Shown here piece after piece: positions 33,052-45,103 of a stretch of DNA of 64,000 nucleotides. The stretch is from assembly GCA_039583875.1 (NCBI GenBank), contig CM077162.1, forward strand, positions 58,245,675 to 58,309,674. Reading direction: 5' to 3'. The notes under the pieces were generated by a model. The model was not told where the DNA came from and did no database searches. It worked only from the letters and a program-made list of their open reading frames with translations. Both the position numbers and the translations under genes were made by a program. The DNA is from Platanthera guangdongensis. Taxonomy: Eukaryota; Streptophyta; Magnoliopsida; Asparagales; Orchidaceae. Numbering within the stretch: position 1 is the stretch's first letter; each line of letters starts with the position of its first letter.

Positions 33052-35008
33052 TGTTAACCCCGAAATTGGCAATCCTTCCCAAGGCAGCCAGCTTGCTCGT
33101 CGCGGCCTTCCCCAGGTTCCTCCTGGAGGCCGCGATGCCCTAGGGTGGGCAGACAGAATTCTCTGTCCGCTCAGGCCGCACGGCTTGGGCGGTCTCAGCG
33201 GTCTGACCGCCCAGGCCGCGCGCCTTCCTTTGGTCGGCAGGGGCCGCTGACTGCTCCTGCAGTCTGCCTCTGCAGGCCGCCCACTTTTTCCGCTTAACCG
33301 CAAGCTTGTCTCCGCAGGTGTCTCTCTGTCGTACTCGTATCCCTGTCCGCCCAGGCCGGCAATAAGTCGCGACCTTTGCAGGAACTAGCCACCCTTTCAG
33401 CCCGCTCCTGCAAGTTGCTCTTCAAGAACACCAGACCGGTCCAAACCGCCAAGCACAAGTGGCGACCTGCCCCCAGGCCGCCAGCCAGCTACCGCGGTTT
33501 CCACCTCACGAACCCACGCGGCCTGCCTCGTCAAGTTCGGCAGGTCGCTTAGTCCTTGCCACCAACAGCATGGGCAACCGACTCCTCCAGTCCGCCTATA
33601 GAGCGCGGACTCCAGCTCTCCGGCTACCCGTCAAGACCAGCAGCAACGTCCCATTCATCGCGAGCTCGACGGACTCGAAGTGCGGTCAAGACTTCCAGTC
33701 CGCCTTCATTGGTGAACACTAACAACTTCAACAGCCAGGCTCTCCATTCCAACATAAGCAGACTCAGCTCGCCAGCAGAGGCGGACTCCGCAGACTCGGC
33801 GGACTCTCTATGCAGTCCTCCTTTCCTTAGCCAGCACCAGCTTCTCGGCAGCAGGTCAACTCCTCCTCAGTCCGCCGGCCTGACGCCGGCTGTCAGTAGT
33901 ATCAGGCTTCTCCCTCAGTCCGCAGTCTTGGCGCGGACTCAGTCAGTAGTGGCGGACTCCTTCCAGCCCGCCAGGTAGCAAATCGTCCAGAAGACAGTCC
34001 CAGTCCGCATAAACTCATGCGGACTCGACGGACTCCATGGGCACTCTCCAGCTCGCACCCCCCTTATAGCTCGCTCAGTTCAGGAGCAGCAGACTCTGCG
34101 GATTCTCCTTGCAGTCCACCGCTTAGCCTCCAACATCTGCCACCCCAGCAGCATGCGAACAATCTCAGCTCAGCAGTGGCGGACTCCGCGGACCCGCATC
34201 TCAGTCCGCCACTAAGTCTCCCAGTTCGCCGTCAGCTGCACCGGCTTCAAAAGCAAGCCCCAGTCTGCGCGGCCTGTTGCGGACTCGGCGGGCTCCGTCT
34301 TCTTCTCGCTCAAGTTACCTTCTCACCGGGGGTAACATCACCGCAAGCCGTTACCTCCTCGGGCCTATAAATAGACCCCCATACCTCTCATTGGGGTCAG
34401 CATCAGCGTGGAGATCCAGGTTCAGACACCCCAAGGTGCTTGCGCTCGAAGTAAACCCCCCAAGGGTCAGCCTCAGTTCCCAGTCTACGCGGTCACTTTT
34501 TCATGTTAACCATGCGGCCTGCCGGCTTTGCTCTTCCGTCCGCGCGGCCTCTTCTGACACTTCTTCCTTAGCCACCAGCTTCCTTCTTGTACCCCTTTAT
34601 TGCTTTCTTGTAAAAGTGTATTGTAAGCTGTAACTCTCGCTATTAATCAAAGGAAAGCCCGTCGCAAGAGTGACATTTAAGCCGCCGTGGGCGAAGTCGG
34701 CTGTTGCCGCTGCTAGCGGCCCCCCTCTCGTTTTCTTAGCTCAGCTCCCTCTCGGCATCAACCTGGAAGCACAACTGTCCAAGTACCCGTCTGCTCGACA
34801 GCTCCTGATCAACCTCCTCTGATGTTCTCAGCAACCCTCTCCTCTATCCCCGCAACCCCTTTGACTAGCCCTTGCTCAACTCTTGAGCACTCAGAAGCTT
34901 CCTTCATTCCTCTTTCCCCGCAGCCTTCCTCCTTTTGTCTACTCAGCTCGTGATATCGAACACACCCCCTCCATGTTAACTAGGTGTTGCCTTTTTCGCG
35001 CATCAACA
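33052..35008 (+). repeat. Tat-type element 5' LTR (1,957 bp)
   Basis: U3 from about 33150 to 34300 is packed with AGTCCGCC, GCGGACTC and related words. A TATAAATAG box lies at 34366-34374. ORFs rich in Ser/Arg/Pro on the plus strand are shadows of this composition. Confidence 0.9.
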
Positions 35009-35060
35009 GTTAATACGCGACCTTCAGATCCGAACAGACGGTGAACAACAACAGTTAGCC

Positions 35061-36587
35061 ATGTCAGATCGTCAACCATCCGAGAATTTTGCTCCAAGTC
35101 CTAGAGATGATCCTCTCTGGGAGGCCTTTGAGAAATCGCGCCATGAGAATGCTCAGCAGTTCCAAACAATCAACCAAATGCTCGTTATGATCACGCAGCG
35201 ACTAGACTCTCAACCTGCAATAGCTCCAGCTGCTCCGATCAATCCAACACCAACATTGGAGCATTAGCAAGCTTGTCCTCCTGCTTGCCCGCCAGTCTAT
35301 CCTCCTCCTTACACAGCAACCTTCCCGCAAGGACCTGTAACTCCTCTGCGACCTCAAGAAGAAGAATTTGTTGCTCGCCAAAACTTCTTTCGGGAAGCAG
35401 CTCGGGGAAGTCCTGCTAGATTTCTTAACTTTCAAGGAAGTCATCCCTACCCTTCAGCTCCTGCCTTTCCTCCTGCAGTAACTTTTCCCTTTTATCCTCC
35501 TGCTTCTTTTACAGCTGCAGCTTATGCTCCTTTTTATCCTTATACTGTAGGATAACAAGAAGAACCATCGCCGTTTGCAGAGAATGTTCGTCATGAACCA
35601 ACTCCAGCAAACTTCAGAGAGCCTCGACTACCAATCTACACTGGAGAGGCTGATCCAGTGAAGCATCTTCAAGCCTTCGAATCAGCCGTTGCTCTCAAAA
35701 CCCTTTCAAATGCAACAAAGTGCAAGCTTCTTGTCACAACCTTTGATGGACAAGTGAGGGACTGGTTCTATGGTCTTCGCCCTCACTCCATCACTTCATT
35801 TGCTGATCTGCGAAGGGAGTTCTTGCTCAGATTCTCTACCTCCACCAAGAGAAAGGGCGGTCCTGAAGCCCTCTTTGAAATCAAGCAGCGCGACAATGAA
35901 ACTTGGTCTCAGTTCGTTGATCGATTCCAAAGAGAAATCTTGGACATCGAGATTGTTAGCCAAGAAATGTACCGAGTGGCTCTTATCCACGGTCTCCGTG
36001 AAGGGCCTCTAAAATTTGAAGCCAATGTCCGAGTACCAAGGACATACCAAGAGTTGATTGCTCTAGCCAACTCATATATCCGAGGCCAAAAGAGCAATCT
36101 GGGCTTCTTCTCCAAGCTACTATCTGAGAAAGACTCTCCTCCTCGCAAGCAGCATCCGAGATCACCTCAGAAAGATTTCCCAACTCACTCGAGAAGGGAA
36201 AGGATATTTCAACGCCATCGATATCCCTTCCCAAGCCGTGATCGTGCTCAAGATCAACTGCTACTACCACCAGCTCAATCTTCTCAAACAGCTGCAGTTT
36301 ATCAATAGCAAAGCAATGACTTGCACGAGTCTGAACTAGATGAAGTCATGCTACAAGTGAGCCAAGTTATGAAAGACAGGGCTAATCACAAGAAGCCTTA
36401 CCGGCCAGCTGATCAAAGATCTAGAGACTCCGAACCATACTGCGAGTTCCACAAAGAGTCATGCCACCTTACTGAGAACTGCCGAGCACTCCGCCGACTA
36501 GTGCAAAGGATGCTCCAGCAGGGTAAGATGCGTGACCTGCTTCCTAAAAGTGATCACCCTGATCCAGCAACCTCAAAGGGCAAATAA
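35061..36587 (+). pseudogene. Tat-type gag, one frame with three in-frame stops
   Basis: From the ATG at 35061 (MSDRQPSENF) the same frame runs to TAA at 36587, broken by TAG 35265-35267, TAA about 35553 and TAG 36306-36308. The Retrotrans_gag core spans about 35640-36100 (KCKLLVTTFDG, DWFYGL, WSQFVDRFQREI, GLREGPLKFEA). Near 36440-36490, CEFHKESCHLTENC is the C-x2-H type knuckle usual in Tat gags. Full length would be about 508 codons. It would form particles using enzymes from a related autonomous element. I chose the first ATG after the LTR. Confidence 0.82.
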
Positions 36588-38054
36588 GTTGCAGACATTC
36601 CTTGCAGCTCAAGAGGGGTGAGCCTAGTCGAAGAACCCCCTCTCCTCGTTGTTAATAAGACTGTCAAATGCTTCAATGCCGATGACGAGGGCGTGCTTGG
36701 AACACTATTCTGAGCCGGCAAAGGACTTCATAGTTCTCCAAATTTTTTCACAACCGTGATGGGTTATCTCTACCCTTACTCTACTCCTTATGCTTTCAAG
36801 CATTTTCATTTCAAAGCACTTTCAAGTGCTCTTTCTTGCTTTTCAATAAAGCTTTTATCAGGGATCTCATACTGACACAGTTCCCTTCTTGTAATGCTTA
36901 CTCCTCTACTTTTCTCTTTGCCAAAGAGATCACTACACCAATGAGATATCACCAAATCTGGAATGCTCCCTCCGTAAATTGTTCTCTGGCATGACCGCTA
37001 CGACCACATACAGTGGGGAGTCCGCGTATGTGTAGTGAGAGTCCGTTAAATCTACGACGTTGGGCTTCAGAATTCGGATCCTAGCCGGCATCTGACACGG
37101 AGTGTGTGCTAGGGGAGCCCCATGTGTAAGCTCTGCTGTTCTTCGCAAATGATACATTACAGTTACGGTGATCTTTGCTTGACAAGCAATGGCGACCAAG
37201 CGTAGTCTTGTCTCTTCGATCATCTCATGACTGTGATGGCCGAACACTCTATGGTACTCTCGATCCGTGCCTTCGCGGGATCCCACAATTCCACTGATCA
37301 ATCCATAGACAAGCAATAGGCCACTTGGCGCAACTAGTCTCATTGATCAGTGATGGTTGTACCCGAGGCAAGAGAGCAGTGTATCTGCCGCTTCCTTCTT
37401 AGGATTTTGTGCGCATGACTCCCTTTTGTACTCTGTAAAGGGAGTATAGCTAGTCCTCTTTGTTATGAACTGCCTCTTTCACAGGTGAACAGGTTAATCC
37501 GACCTACTATAAGGATTAGCAAACATTCACTTTGCTTGTGCTCATCTTATATGCGTTGTCTGCATAATCTCTACCAGATGATAACCTATACAAGCTCTCT
37601 TACTCTCATCTTTCATTTACTGCTTGCTTGAGCTCTATCAGATGATGATTCATAAAGCTATTCATTGCTCTTATTAAATGCTAATGACATCAAACATCGA
37701 TCAAGGAATCCAACTCTCTTTGATCATCAAGCAATACTATTAGGATCAAGCAATACTATTGACAGAATGCATCAAGCTTCTTCTCTGCTAATATGATCCT
37801 ATCCACCCTATCAAATAACCAATCAACACTCGACGTGTTGATCTGGACTTCATGTTGAAGACATCTCTAAAATAGCAAGAAAATCGTTGCTTTTTGGTTT
37901 GATCTTCAATTGTCAGCAGGGTGTATCAGGCATTTCCTCTGCTATTTCATCATATCGATCTTATCTTATAAACAGTCAACACCTGCAAGCCTCAGCTAAG
38001 GTAATTGCAGCTTAGCTCATTATTTTATGTCTGCCACTCACTCTTCTTTTTGTA
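36588..38054. other. Tat-type internal non-coding region
   Basis: No pol motif in either strand. A 136-codon minus-strand ORF (37343-36933) stands alone; I do not recognise it. The rest is AT-rich without clear repeats. Confidence 0.5.
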
Positions 38055-38089
38055 GTGATTAGCATGCACCCGCAAGTCATATCCAGGTA

Positions 38090-38730
38090 CTTGCAGCTTA
38101 TTCTTTATATGCAATATCTGCTTCTAACTCTCACTTTGCAGAAAACAGCAGATCCTTGCAAGTTTCTTCACATGTACTTGCAAGCTATTTTCATATTTTG
38201 CCTGCTCCTAACTCTTTTCTTGAGGTACTTGCAAGCTACTCCCATATATCTTGTCTGTTCCCAACTCTCATTTTGCAGAGATCAGCCGTTACTTGCAAGT
38301 TTCTTCACAGGTACTTGCAAGTTACTTTCACATACCGTGCTTACTTCTAACTCTTCTTTTGCAAAGACCAGCAGATACCTGCAAGTTGCCTTTAGGTATT
38401 TGCGGCTTTCTTTACTCCTGAATTTGTTTCTAACTTTATTTTTGCAGAAACCAACAAAGACTTGCAAGTTCCTTTCAGTTACTTGCAGCTCATTTTTCTT
38501 TCTTCTATACTCCTCACCCTTCATTTTGCAGAGGATAACAGGTGCTTGTAAGCCTCCATCAGGTACTTGCAAGTTATTATGTTTCTATGTTTCCCTCTCA
38601 CTTTCATTTTGCAGAACTTAGTAGAAGACACACCTTCATTTTGCAAAGGCAAGCCCGGGTACACACAAGATGTACCTCCCTTACATGCATATACTAACTT
38701 TTCCTTTGCAGGAAATAGACAGACATTAGC
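38090..38730 (+). repeat. tandem array in the Tat 3' region, units about 80-86 bp
   Basis: Units start TTTTGCAGA and contain TACTTGCAAGTT-like words. Starts near 38275, 38359, 38445, 38525 and 38611 give the period, with more divergent units before (38136). Tandem repeats before the 3' LTR are known from Tat/Ogre elements and have been proposed as satellite seeds. The Leu/Tyr-rich ORFs here are repeat shadows. Confidence 0.8.
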
Positions 38731-38843
38731 AAACTCTTAAGGAGAGGCATCAGGTTTTATCTCTCCTTGCCGCTTCTCTCTCCTTTGGGGTGGATCACGA
38801 TTTTTGTGGGTCTCCAACTTTTTCGAAGTTCTATTCGGAACTT

Positions 38844-38860
38844 AAAAAGTGCGGGGATTA
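38844..38860 (+). promoter_or_regulatory. Tat-type element polypurine tract
   Basis: AAAAAGTGCGGGGATTA directly precedes the 3' LTR start. Confidence 0.65.
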
Positions 38861-40882
38861 TGTTAACCCCGAAATCGGCGATCCTTCCCAAGGCAGCCAA
38901 CTCGCTCGTCTCGGCCTGCCCCGGGTTCCTCCTGGAGGTCACGATGCCTTAGGGTGGGCAGACAGAATTCTCTGTCCGCTCAGGCCGTACGGCTTGGGCG
39001 GTCTCAGCGGTCTGACTGCCCAGGCCGCGCGCCTTCCTTTGGTCGGTAGGGGCGGCGGACTGCTCCTACAGTCCGCCTCTGCAGGCCACCCCCTTTTTTC
39101 GCTTAACCGCAAGCTTGTCTCCGCAGGTGTCTCTCTGCGGGACTCATATCCCTGTCCGCCCTGGCCGGCAATAAGTCGCGACCTTTGCAGGAACTAGTAG
39201 CCCTTTCAGCCCGCTCCTGAAAGTCGCTCTTCAAGAACACCAGACCGCTCCAAACCGCCAAGCACAAGTGGCGACCTGCCCCCAGGCCTCTAACCAGCTA
39301 CCGCGGTTTCCACCTCATGAACCCGCGCGGCCTGCCTCGTCAAGTTCGGCAGGTCGCTCAGTCCTTGCCACCACCAGCATGGGCAGCCGACTCCTCCAGT
39401 CCGCCTACAGAGTGCAGACTCCAGCTCTCCGGCTACCCACCAAGACCAGCAGCAACGCCCCGTTCATCGCGAGCTCGACGGACTCGAAGTGTGGTCAAGA
39501 CTTCCAGTCCGCCTTCATTGGTGAACACCAACAGCTTCAACAACCAGGCTCTCCATTCTAACATAAGCGGACTCAGCTCGCCAGCAGAGGCAGACTCCGC
39601 GGACTCGGTGGACTCTCTATGCAGTCCGCCTTTCCTTAGCCAGCACCAGCTTTTCGGCAGCAGGTCAACTCCTCCTCAGTCTGCCGGCCTGACGCCGGTT
39701 GTCAATAGTAGTAGGCTTCTCCCTCAGTCCGCAGTCTTGGCGCGGACTCTGTCAATAGTGGCGGACTCCTTCCAGCCCGCCAGGCAGCAGATCCTCCAGA
39801 AGACAGTCCCACTCCGCATGACCTCGTGCGGACTCGGCGGACACCGCAGGCACTCTCCAGCTCGCACCCCCCTTATAGCTCGCTCAGTTCAGCAGCGGCG
39901 GACTCTGCGGATTCTCCTTGCAGTCCGCCGCTTAGCCTCCAGCATCCGCCACCCCAGCAGTAGGTGGACAGTCTCAGCTCAGCAGTGGCGGACTCCGCGG
40001 ACCCGCATCGCAGTCCGCCACTAAGTATCCCAGTTCGCCGTCAGCAGCACCGACTTCAGAAGCAAGCACCAGTCCGCGCGGCCTGTTGCGGACTCGGCGG
40101 GCTCCGTCTTCTTCTTTCTCAAGTTACCGTCTCACCGGGGGTAACGTCACCGCAAGCCGTTACCTCCTCGGGCTTATAAATAGACCCCCATACCTCTCAT
40201 GGGGGTCAGCGTTAGCGTGGAGATCCAGGTTCAGACACCCCAAGGTGCTCGCGCTCGAAGTCAGCCTGCAACAAGCTGACCTCCTGCGGGCTCGGTTTTC
40301 CAGTCTGCACCTTCTCTCTTCCCTTAGTCGCGCGGCCTGCCGGCCTCAGTTCCCAGTCCGCGCGGTCTCTTTTTCCCCTTAACCGCGCAGTCTGCCGGCT
40401 TTGCTCTTCAGTCCGCGCGGCCTCTTCTGGCACTTCTTCCTTAGCCGCCAGCTTCCTTCTTGTACCCCTTTATTGCTTTCTTGTAAAGGTGTATTGTAAG
40501 CTGTAACTCTCGCTATTAATCAAAGGAAAGCCTGTCGCAAGAGTGACATTTAAGCCGCGGCGAGCGAAGTCTGCTGTTGCCGCTGCTAGCGGCCCCCTCT
40601 CTCTTCTTCTTAGCTCAGCTCCCTCTCGGCATCAACCTGCAAGCACAACCGTCCAAGTACCCGTCTGCTCGACAGCTCCTGATCAACCTCCTCCGCTGCT
40701 CTCAGCAACCCTCTCCTCTATCCCCGCAACCCCTTTGACAAGCGCTTGCTCCACTCTCGAGCACTCAGAAGCTTCCTTCATTCCTCTTTCCCCGCAGCCT
40801 TCCTCCTTTTCTCCACTCAGCTTGTGAGATCGAACACACCCCCTCTGTGTTAACTAGGCGGTGCCGTTTTCGCGCATCAACA
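38861..40882 (+). repeat. Tat-type element 3' LTR (2,022 bp)
   Basis: Homologous to 33052-35008, with a TATAAATAG box at 40175-40183. It is longer mainly through about 70 extra bases near 40262-40345. It shares the GCGGAC/GTCCGC-rich U3. Confidence 0.9.
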
Positions 40883-41209
40883 AATGGTACATTAGCTTTT
40901 GCTCTATCTTCTTAAATCTCAACCCTAGCCCGGTAGCCCGAAACTCTCTCGCAGGCCGCAATCCACAAAAAAGAAATATCATCGTTGTGCACCTCAGCAC
41001 CAAGTTTTCTGTGCTTGCAAGGTATTTCTGATCTGCATTCCTAGTTTTCTGTCGACTCTACACGAATCTCACCTCTGCCCCGTTGTTTGCAACAGGGATC
41101 CACGATTTCTTCCCGCCTCGACACCAATCTTTGTCCCTAAACTGCAGCAGTCCCATAGCAGGTATATGTCTATTTTTTGTCTGGAACATTTGTATTTGAT
41201 TATTATTTT

Positions 41210-41430
41210 TGCTACTTGTGTGTGTGCATGTATTGTAGTGTTTGTGTGTAATGATGTTACTTTTTCTGTGCATACATGTGTGTGTGTATGAATGTTGGTG
41301 TATGTGTATGTGCAGTTTAATGTTGGTGTAGTATGTGTATGTGTGTGTGTGTTGCGCGTGTGATGTGTATGTGTGTGTGTGTGCGTTCAATGTGTGTCCA
41401 TATATGTGTGTATGTGTGTAAATATTTTTT
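41210..41430. repeat. TG-rich microsatellite, first block
   Basis: Degenerate (TG)n / TGTATG repeats. The minus-strand His/Thr-rich ORF is a repeat shadow. Confidence 0.9.
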
Positions 41431-41979
41431 ACTGAAGTTCTCACATTTATAATGATAAATTTTATCCCATTTTCAAGGAATTGCTTAATTGTATGACCTT
41501 GTTAAAAATGGAGATACTGATGCATAAGGCTTTCTCTAAAGTGAATGGAAGCAAGTGCTAGATACACAGCCTTGTGCTCTCTTTGTAAAACAACCAAATT
41601 TTTTTTTAAAAAAAGTTAAAACATATTTGGGTGATGAGTAACATTTGGAAGTTACATACTTGTCGAGATAAATTAAAGATTCAACATAGAGATCTGACAT
41701 TCACCATTGTTAGCACTGTATACACAAAATAGAGATCTGACATTCACATAGAGATCTGACATTCACCATTGTCAGCACTGTATACACAAGATAAGCTATA
41801 TCCATTTGGGCGCCATGCAATATCTTCTGGCCATCTCATGTGCTTAGGAGATAGGCAATCCATACTGCTAAGCAAACTCGCACTAAGCCTGCAATATGAC
41901 AAAACAAAGTAAAATCAGCAAGGTATCAGTAACTTCATCTATGATCTTGTGATCATAATCATACTCATTAGTTTATCCC

Positions 41980-42480
41980 ATGTGTATGTGTATTTGTATG
42001 TATGTGTGTGTGCTTGGGTTTGTGTGTATGCGTGTCTTGTTTGTGTTTGTGTTTGCGTGTATGTGTGTGTGTGTATGCGTATGTGCATGTGTGTGTACGT
42101 GATGTGCTATGTGTGTGTATGTGTTGTGCTATGAGTGTGTATGTGCTGTGTGTGTGAGTGTGTGTGTTGTGTGTGAGTGTGTGTGTTGTGTGTGTGTGTG
42201 CACGTGCTCAGTATTTTTATATGTGTTGTGTGTGTGTGTGTGCTGTGCTATGGCGTGTATGTGTTGTGTGTGTAAGTGTGTGTGTGCTATATGTGAGTGT
42301 ATGTGTGTATGTGTGTTGTGTGTATGTGTAATGCATGTGTTTATGTGTGTGTGTGTGTGTGTATGTGTTGTGTCTGTATGTGTGTGTGTGAGTGTGTGTT
42401 GTGTGTGAGTGTGTGTATGTGTTTGTGTTTGTGATATATGTGTTTTTGTTTGTAATGTATGTGTGTGTTTGTAATGTTAT
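41980..42480. repeat. TG-rich microsatellite, second block
   Basis: Degenerate (TG)n with TGTGTATG and TGTGTTG interruptions. Cys/Val-rich ORFs on plus and His/Thr-rich ORFs on minus are shadows. Between the two blocks (41690-41800) a short segment with GAGATCTGACATTCAC occurs in three partial copies. Confidence 0.9.
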
Positions 42481-42699
42481 GTGTAGATTTATTGTACTTA
42501 TGTGTAGATTTGTGTAGGATTGTGTGTTTTTTATGGTGATTTTTGTGTAAGGTGAATGTGATGATTGTGAGTATGTGGAGAATTTTGTAGGCTTATGGGC
42601 AAACATAAAGAAGGTGGTGTTAGTGCAAACTAGGAGGTCAACGATGTTATGATTTTTTGTGACTTGTGCTTGAAAGAAATAGAGTTGAGTAATCGCCCT

Positions 42700-43545
42700 A
42701 CCACACACTTTAGTAGGGATGTGTAGACCAACCTAACAACAAATTTATTTGCTTGCACGGGTAAGTCATATGATCGAAATCAAATGAAGAACGAGTGGGA
42801 TCAGTTGAAAAAGGATTGTAAGTTATAGAGAGATCTTAAGGGCCATGAGATGGGTTTGGGCTACGATCCAATTCGCAAAACTATTGCCGCTTCAGAGGAT
42901 TGGTGGAAAGAAAGCCTAAAGTATGCATTTTTAAAGATTATTTTTTTACTATACTATTGTGGATATTAATGATTTCCCAATATATATTTATTTTCCATTT
43001 CAGGTTGTTCCGAATGCAAGAAAGTTTCAGTCTTCTAAAATATCTCCGGAGTTAGAAGAGAAACTACATATGATGTTTGGACAGGTCGTAGCAGCTGAAA
43101 ATCTTGTGTGGGCTCCAAATTTTAGGACTTTCGAGCATGAATCTATTGATGAACATGACTTGTCTACTGGAGATGGGACGCAAAACATTAACGAGTCTCC
43201 AAATTCTGTTGATGCGAGGGAAAAATGGGCAAACAAGGGAAAAACAAGATCAACAAGAAGGCGAGGAGTTCGACGATGGATGAGATTGCTGAAACATCAC
43301 ACTTTATTAGGTGTTGTATGATGGAGCCTCCATGCATCCAGATATCTTCATCATTGTTCACCATTCCTGAGGCTATTTCAGAGCTCAAAACTATTCCAGA
43401 GGTTATGCATGATTCGAACTTCTACTTCTACCACCACTGCACCATGTTTATGAGAGAGAAACAGAATCGCGAAACTTTTATGAGCATTCGGCAGGATCGA
43501 CGTCTAAAATGGCTGCAGACTTGTTATGACAAAAAGTTGGATTAG
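42700..43545 (+). pseudogene. Harbinger-associated Myb/SANT-like DNA-binding protein remnant
   Basis: Reads YDRNQMKNEWDQLKKD (about 42771-42818), GLGYDPIRKTIAASEDWW (about 42853-42906), then an intron-like gap (GT at 42920, TTTCAG ending 43004). It continues VVPNARKF and SPELEEKL. The C-terminal part (43320-43545) has EAISELKTIPEV and MFMREKQNRE. These are the conserved blocks of the Myb/SANT-like protein that accompanies PIF/Harbinger transposases and helps bind the transposon ends. TAG at about 42826-42828 and frame changes near 43320 break it. Confidence 0.75.
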
Positions 43546-43747
43546 TTGGTGGTCATGTTTTCTCTGTGATCCGATTACTTGTAGGACATTTATTTTTATG
43601 ATGTTTGGGTTTTATTTGACATTTATTATTATGTTGTTGCACTTATTATTATTATGTTGTTGCATTACAAGATATTTATTATGTTATAGCACATTTATTA
43701 ATATATAGTAGCAAATGATGTTTTATGTAATTGTCGCAGATTAATTA

Positions 43748-45103
43748 TGTCCTCCTCGGATCACACTGACAGTTCTGATGAGGAGATTCAACAATAAGTA
43801 ACTGGTTGGTTTTATCGTAATAGAGCACTGGGTGAACAACAAATGTTAATAGCAATAGGTTATTAGTTAACTGGGTCTAGTGGATCATCTAATACAGCTT
43901 GCATGACATCAAGCCAAACATGGGCTAGATAGATTGGTGAACTTCTCAATGGACACTCTCTCAGATTTTTCAGTGCCTTTAGAATGTCGAAGGTAATATT
44001 TAGTGATTTGCTAACAATCCTCACACAATAATATGAGTTGCAAGGATAGAGGAGAAGTCTACCACGCGAGTGCTTGCAATAACCTTGCACATTTTAGGGC
44101 ATAATGTATCAATGCAGTTTGCTAATGAGCGATTTCAGCACTCTACAGAAACTATAAGCAGATTTTTCGCAAAGGATATCACTGAAATTAAGAGACTATA
44201 TGCTGATGTCATTAAGCTTTTAGATCATCTTTTCATTGATATTCCCCAACAAATCTTAAATGATGATCGATACATGTCATTCTTTAAAGAGTGTATAGAA
44301 GCTATTGATGGAACACATGTGGACGCTCGAGTCCCCGCTGATCAACAAATTTCTTACATTTGTCGGCATGACACAACGCCGCAGAATATCATGGCGGTTT
44401 GTGATTTCAACATGTGTTTCACTTTCGTATTGGTAGGTTGGGAGGGTTCTACTTATGATAACAGTATATTTCAGTGTGATCTTATGGACATTAGTTATGA
44501 TTTTCCGTATCCACCACCTGGTAAGCCTTTTATATCCCGAGACACTTTTTAATAAGAAATTTTAAGATTACTTTAGTTATGGTCATTATTATTCACATAT
44601 CATGCATTATATAATTTTGAAAGCAAATATTACCTAGAAGATGCTGTATATCTACTACAACGCAATTTTTTAAAATCATATTCAGGTACACGGTATCATT
44701 TACCAGATTTTAGAAGGGGCAGTAGGCCTATACAAGGGTGCCGAAAAATATTCAACCAGGCTCACTCGTCCTTGTGTAGTGTCATAGAATGTTCATTCGG
44801 AATATGAAAAAAGAAGTAGAGGATACTTAGGGATACATCGTCATAGAGTTTGATAAAGCAACTAGACATTGTGATTGCAACAATAACTTTGCATAATTAC
44901 ATTTGCAGACACTCATCAAGCTCAGACACTCATTTTCGTGCTTGTGATAAAGACGAGCATTTCATTTACCCAGCGGGCCTTTAGAGAAAAACAGGACAGA
45001 TTAATAAAAGCTCAAGTGGAGACCATGTTAGAGGAATTCGGGTAAGGGTGGATGAGATGGTGGCATTGCGTGACTGCATTTCCGAACAACTACACAGAGC
45101 TTA
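43748..45103 (+). pseudogene. PIF/Harbinger (HARBI1-type) DDE transposase, degraded
   Basis: Starts MSSSDHTDSSDEE at 43748. The best block is 44070-44552: GHNVSMQFANERFQHSTETI, then CIEAIDGTHVDA carrying the first catalytic Asp, and MAVCDFNMCFTFVLVGWEGS carrying the second. After about 100 bp of intron-like or inserted DNA come GTRYHLPDFRRG (44695-44730), SVIECSFG (carrying the Glu, about 44780-44804) and TLHNYIRRH. The C-terminal helix ends at TAA 45101-45103. The family excises and inserts at TWA targets. Several stops make this copy inactive. Confidence 0.8.

Larger units (their letters stand above)
33052..40882 (+). mobile_element. Tat-type gypsy element with gag but no pol (non-autonomous, 7.8 kb)
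   Basis: LTRs are 33052-35008 and 38861-40882 (TGTTAACCCC..CGCATCAACA). Flanks are AACGG (33047-33051) and AATGG (40883-40887), a 5-bp duplication with one CpG-type transition. The 3.85-kb interior encodes only a broken gag; no protease, RT, RNase H or integrase motif is seen. The gag type and a tandem-repeat 3' region fit the Tat/Ogre/Retand lineage. It would need enzymes from a relative. Confidence 0.85.

Noticed and set aside
33459..34633. Overlapping Ser/Pro/Arg-rich ORFs, repeated at 39268-40382
   Set aside because: Both sets lie in the two LTRs of the Tat element and overlap in different frames; composition effect of GTCCGC-rich DNA.
41058..42708. His/Thr-rich and Cys/Val-rich ORFs
   Set aside because: Translations of degenerate TG microsatellites.
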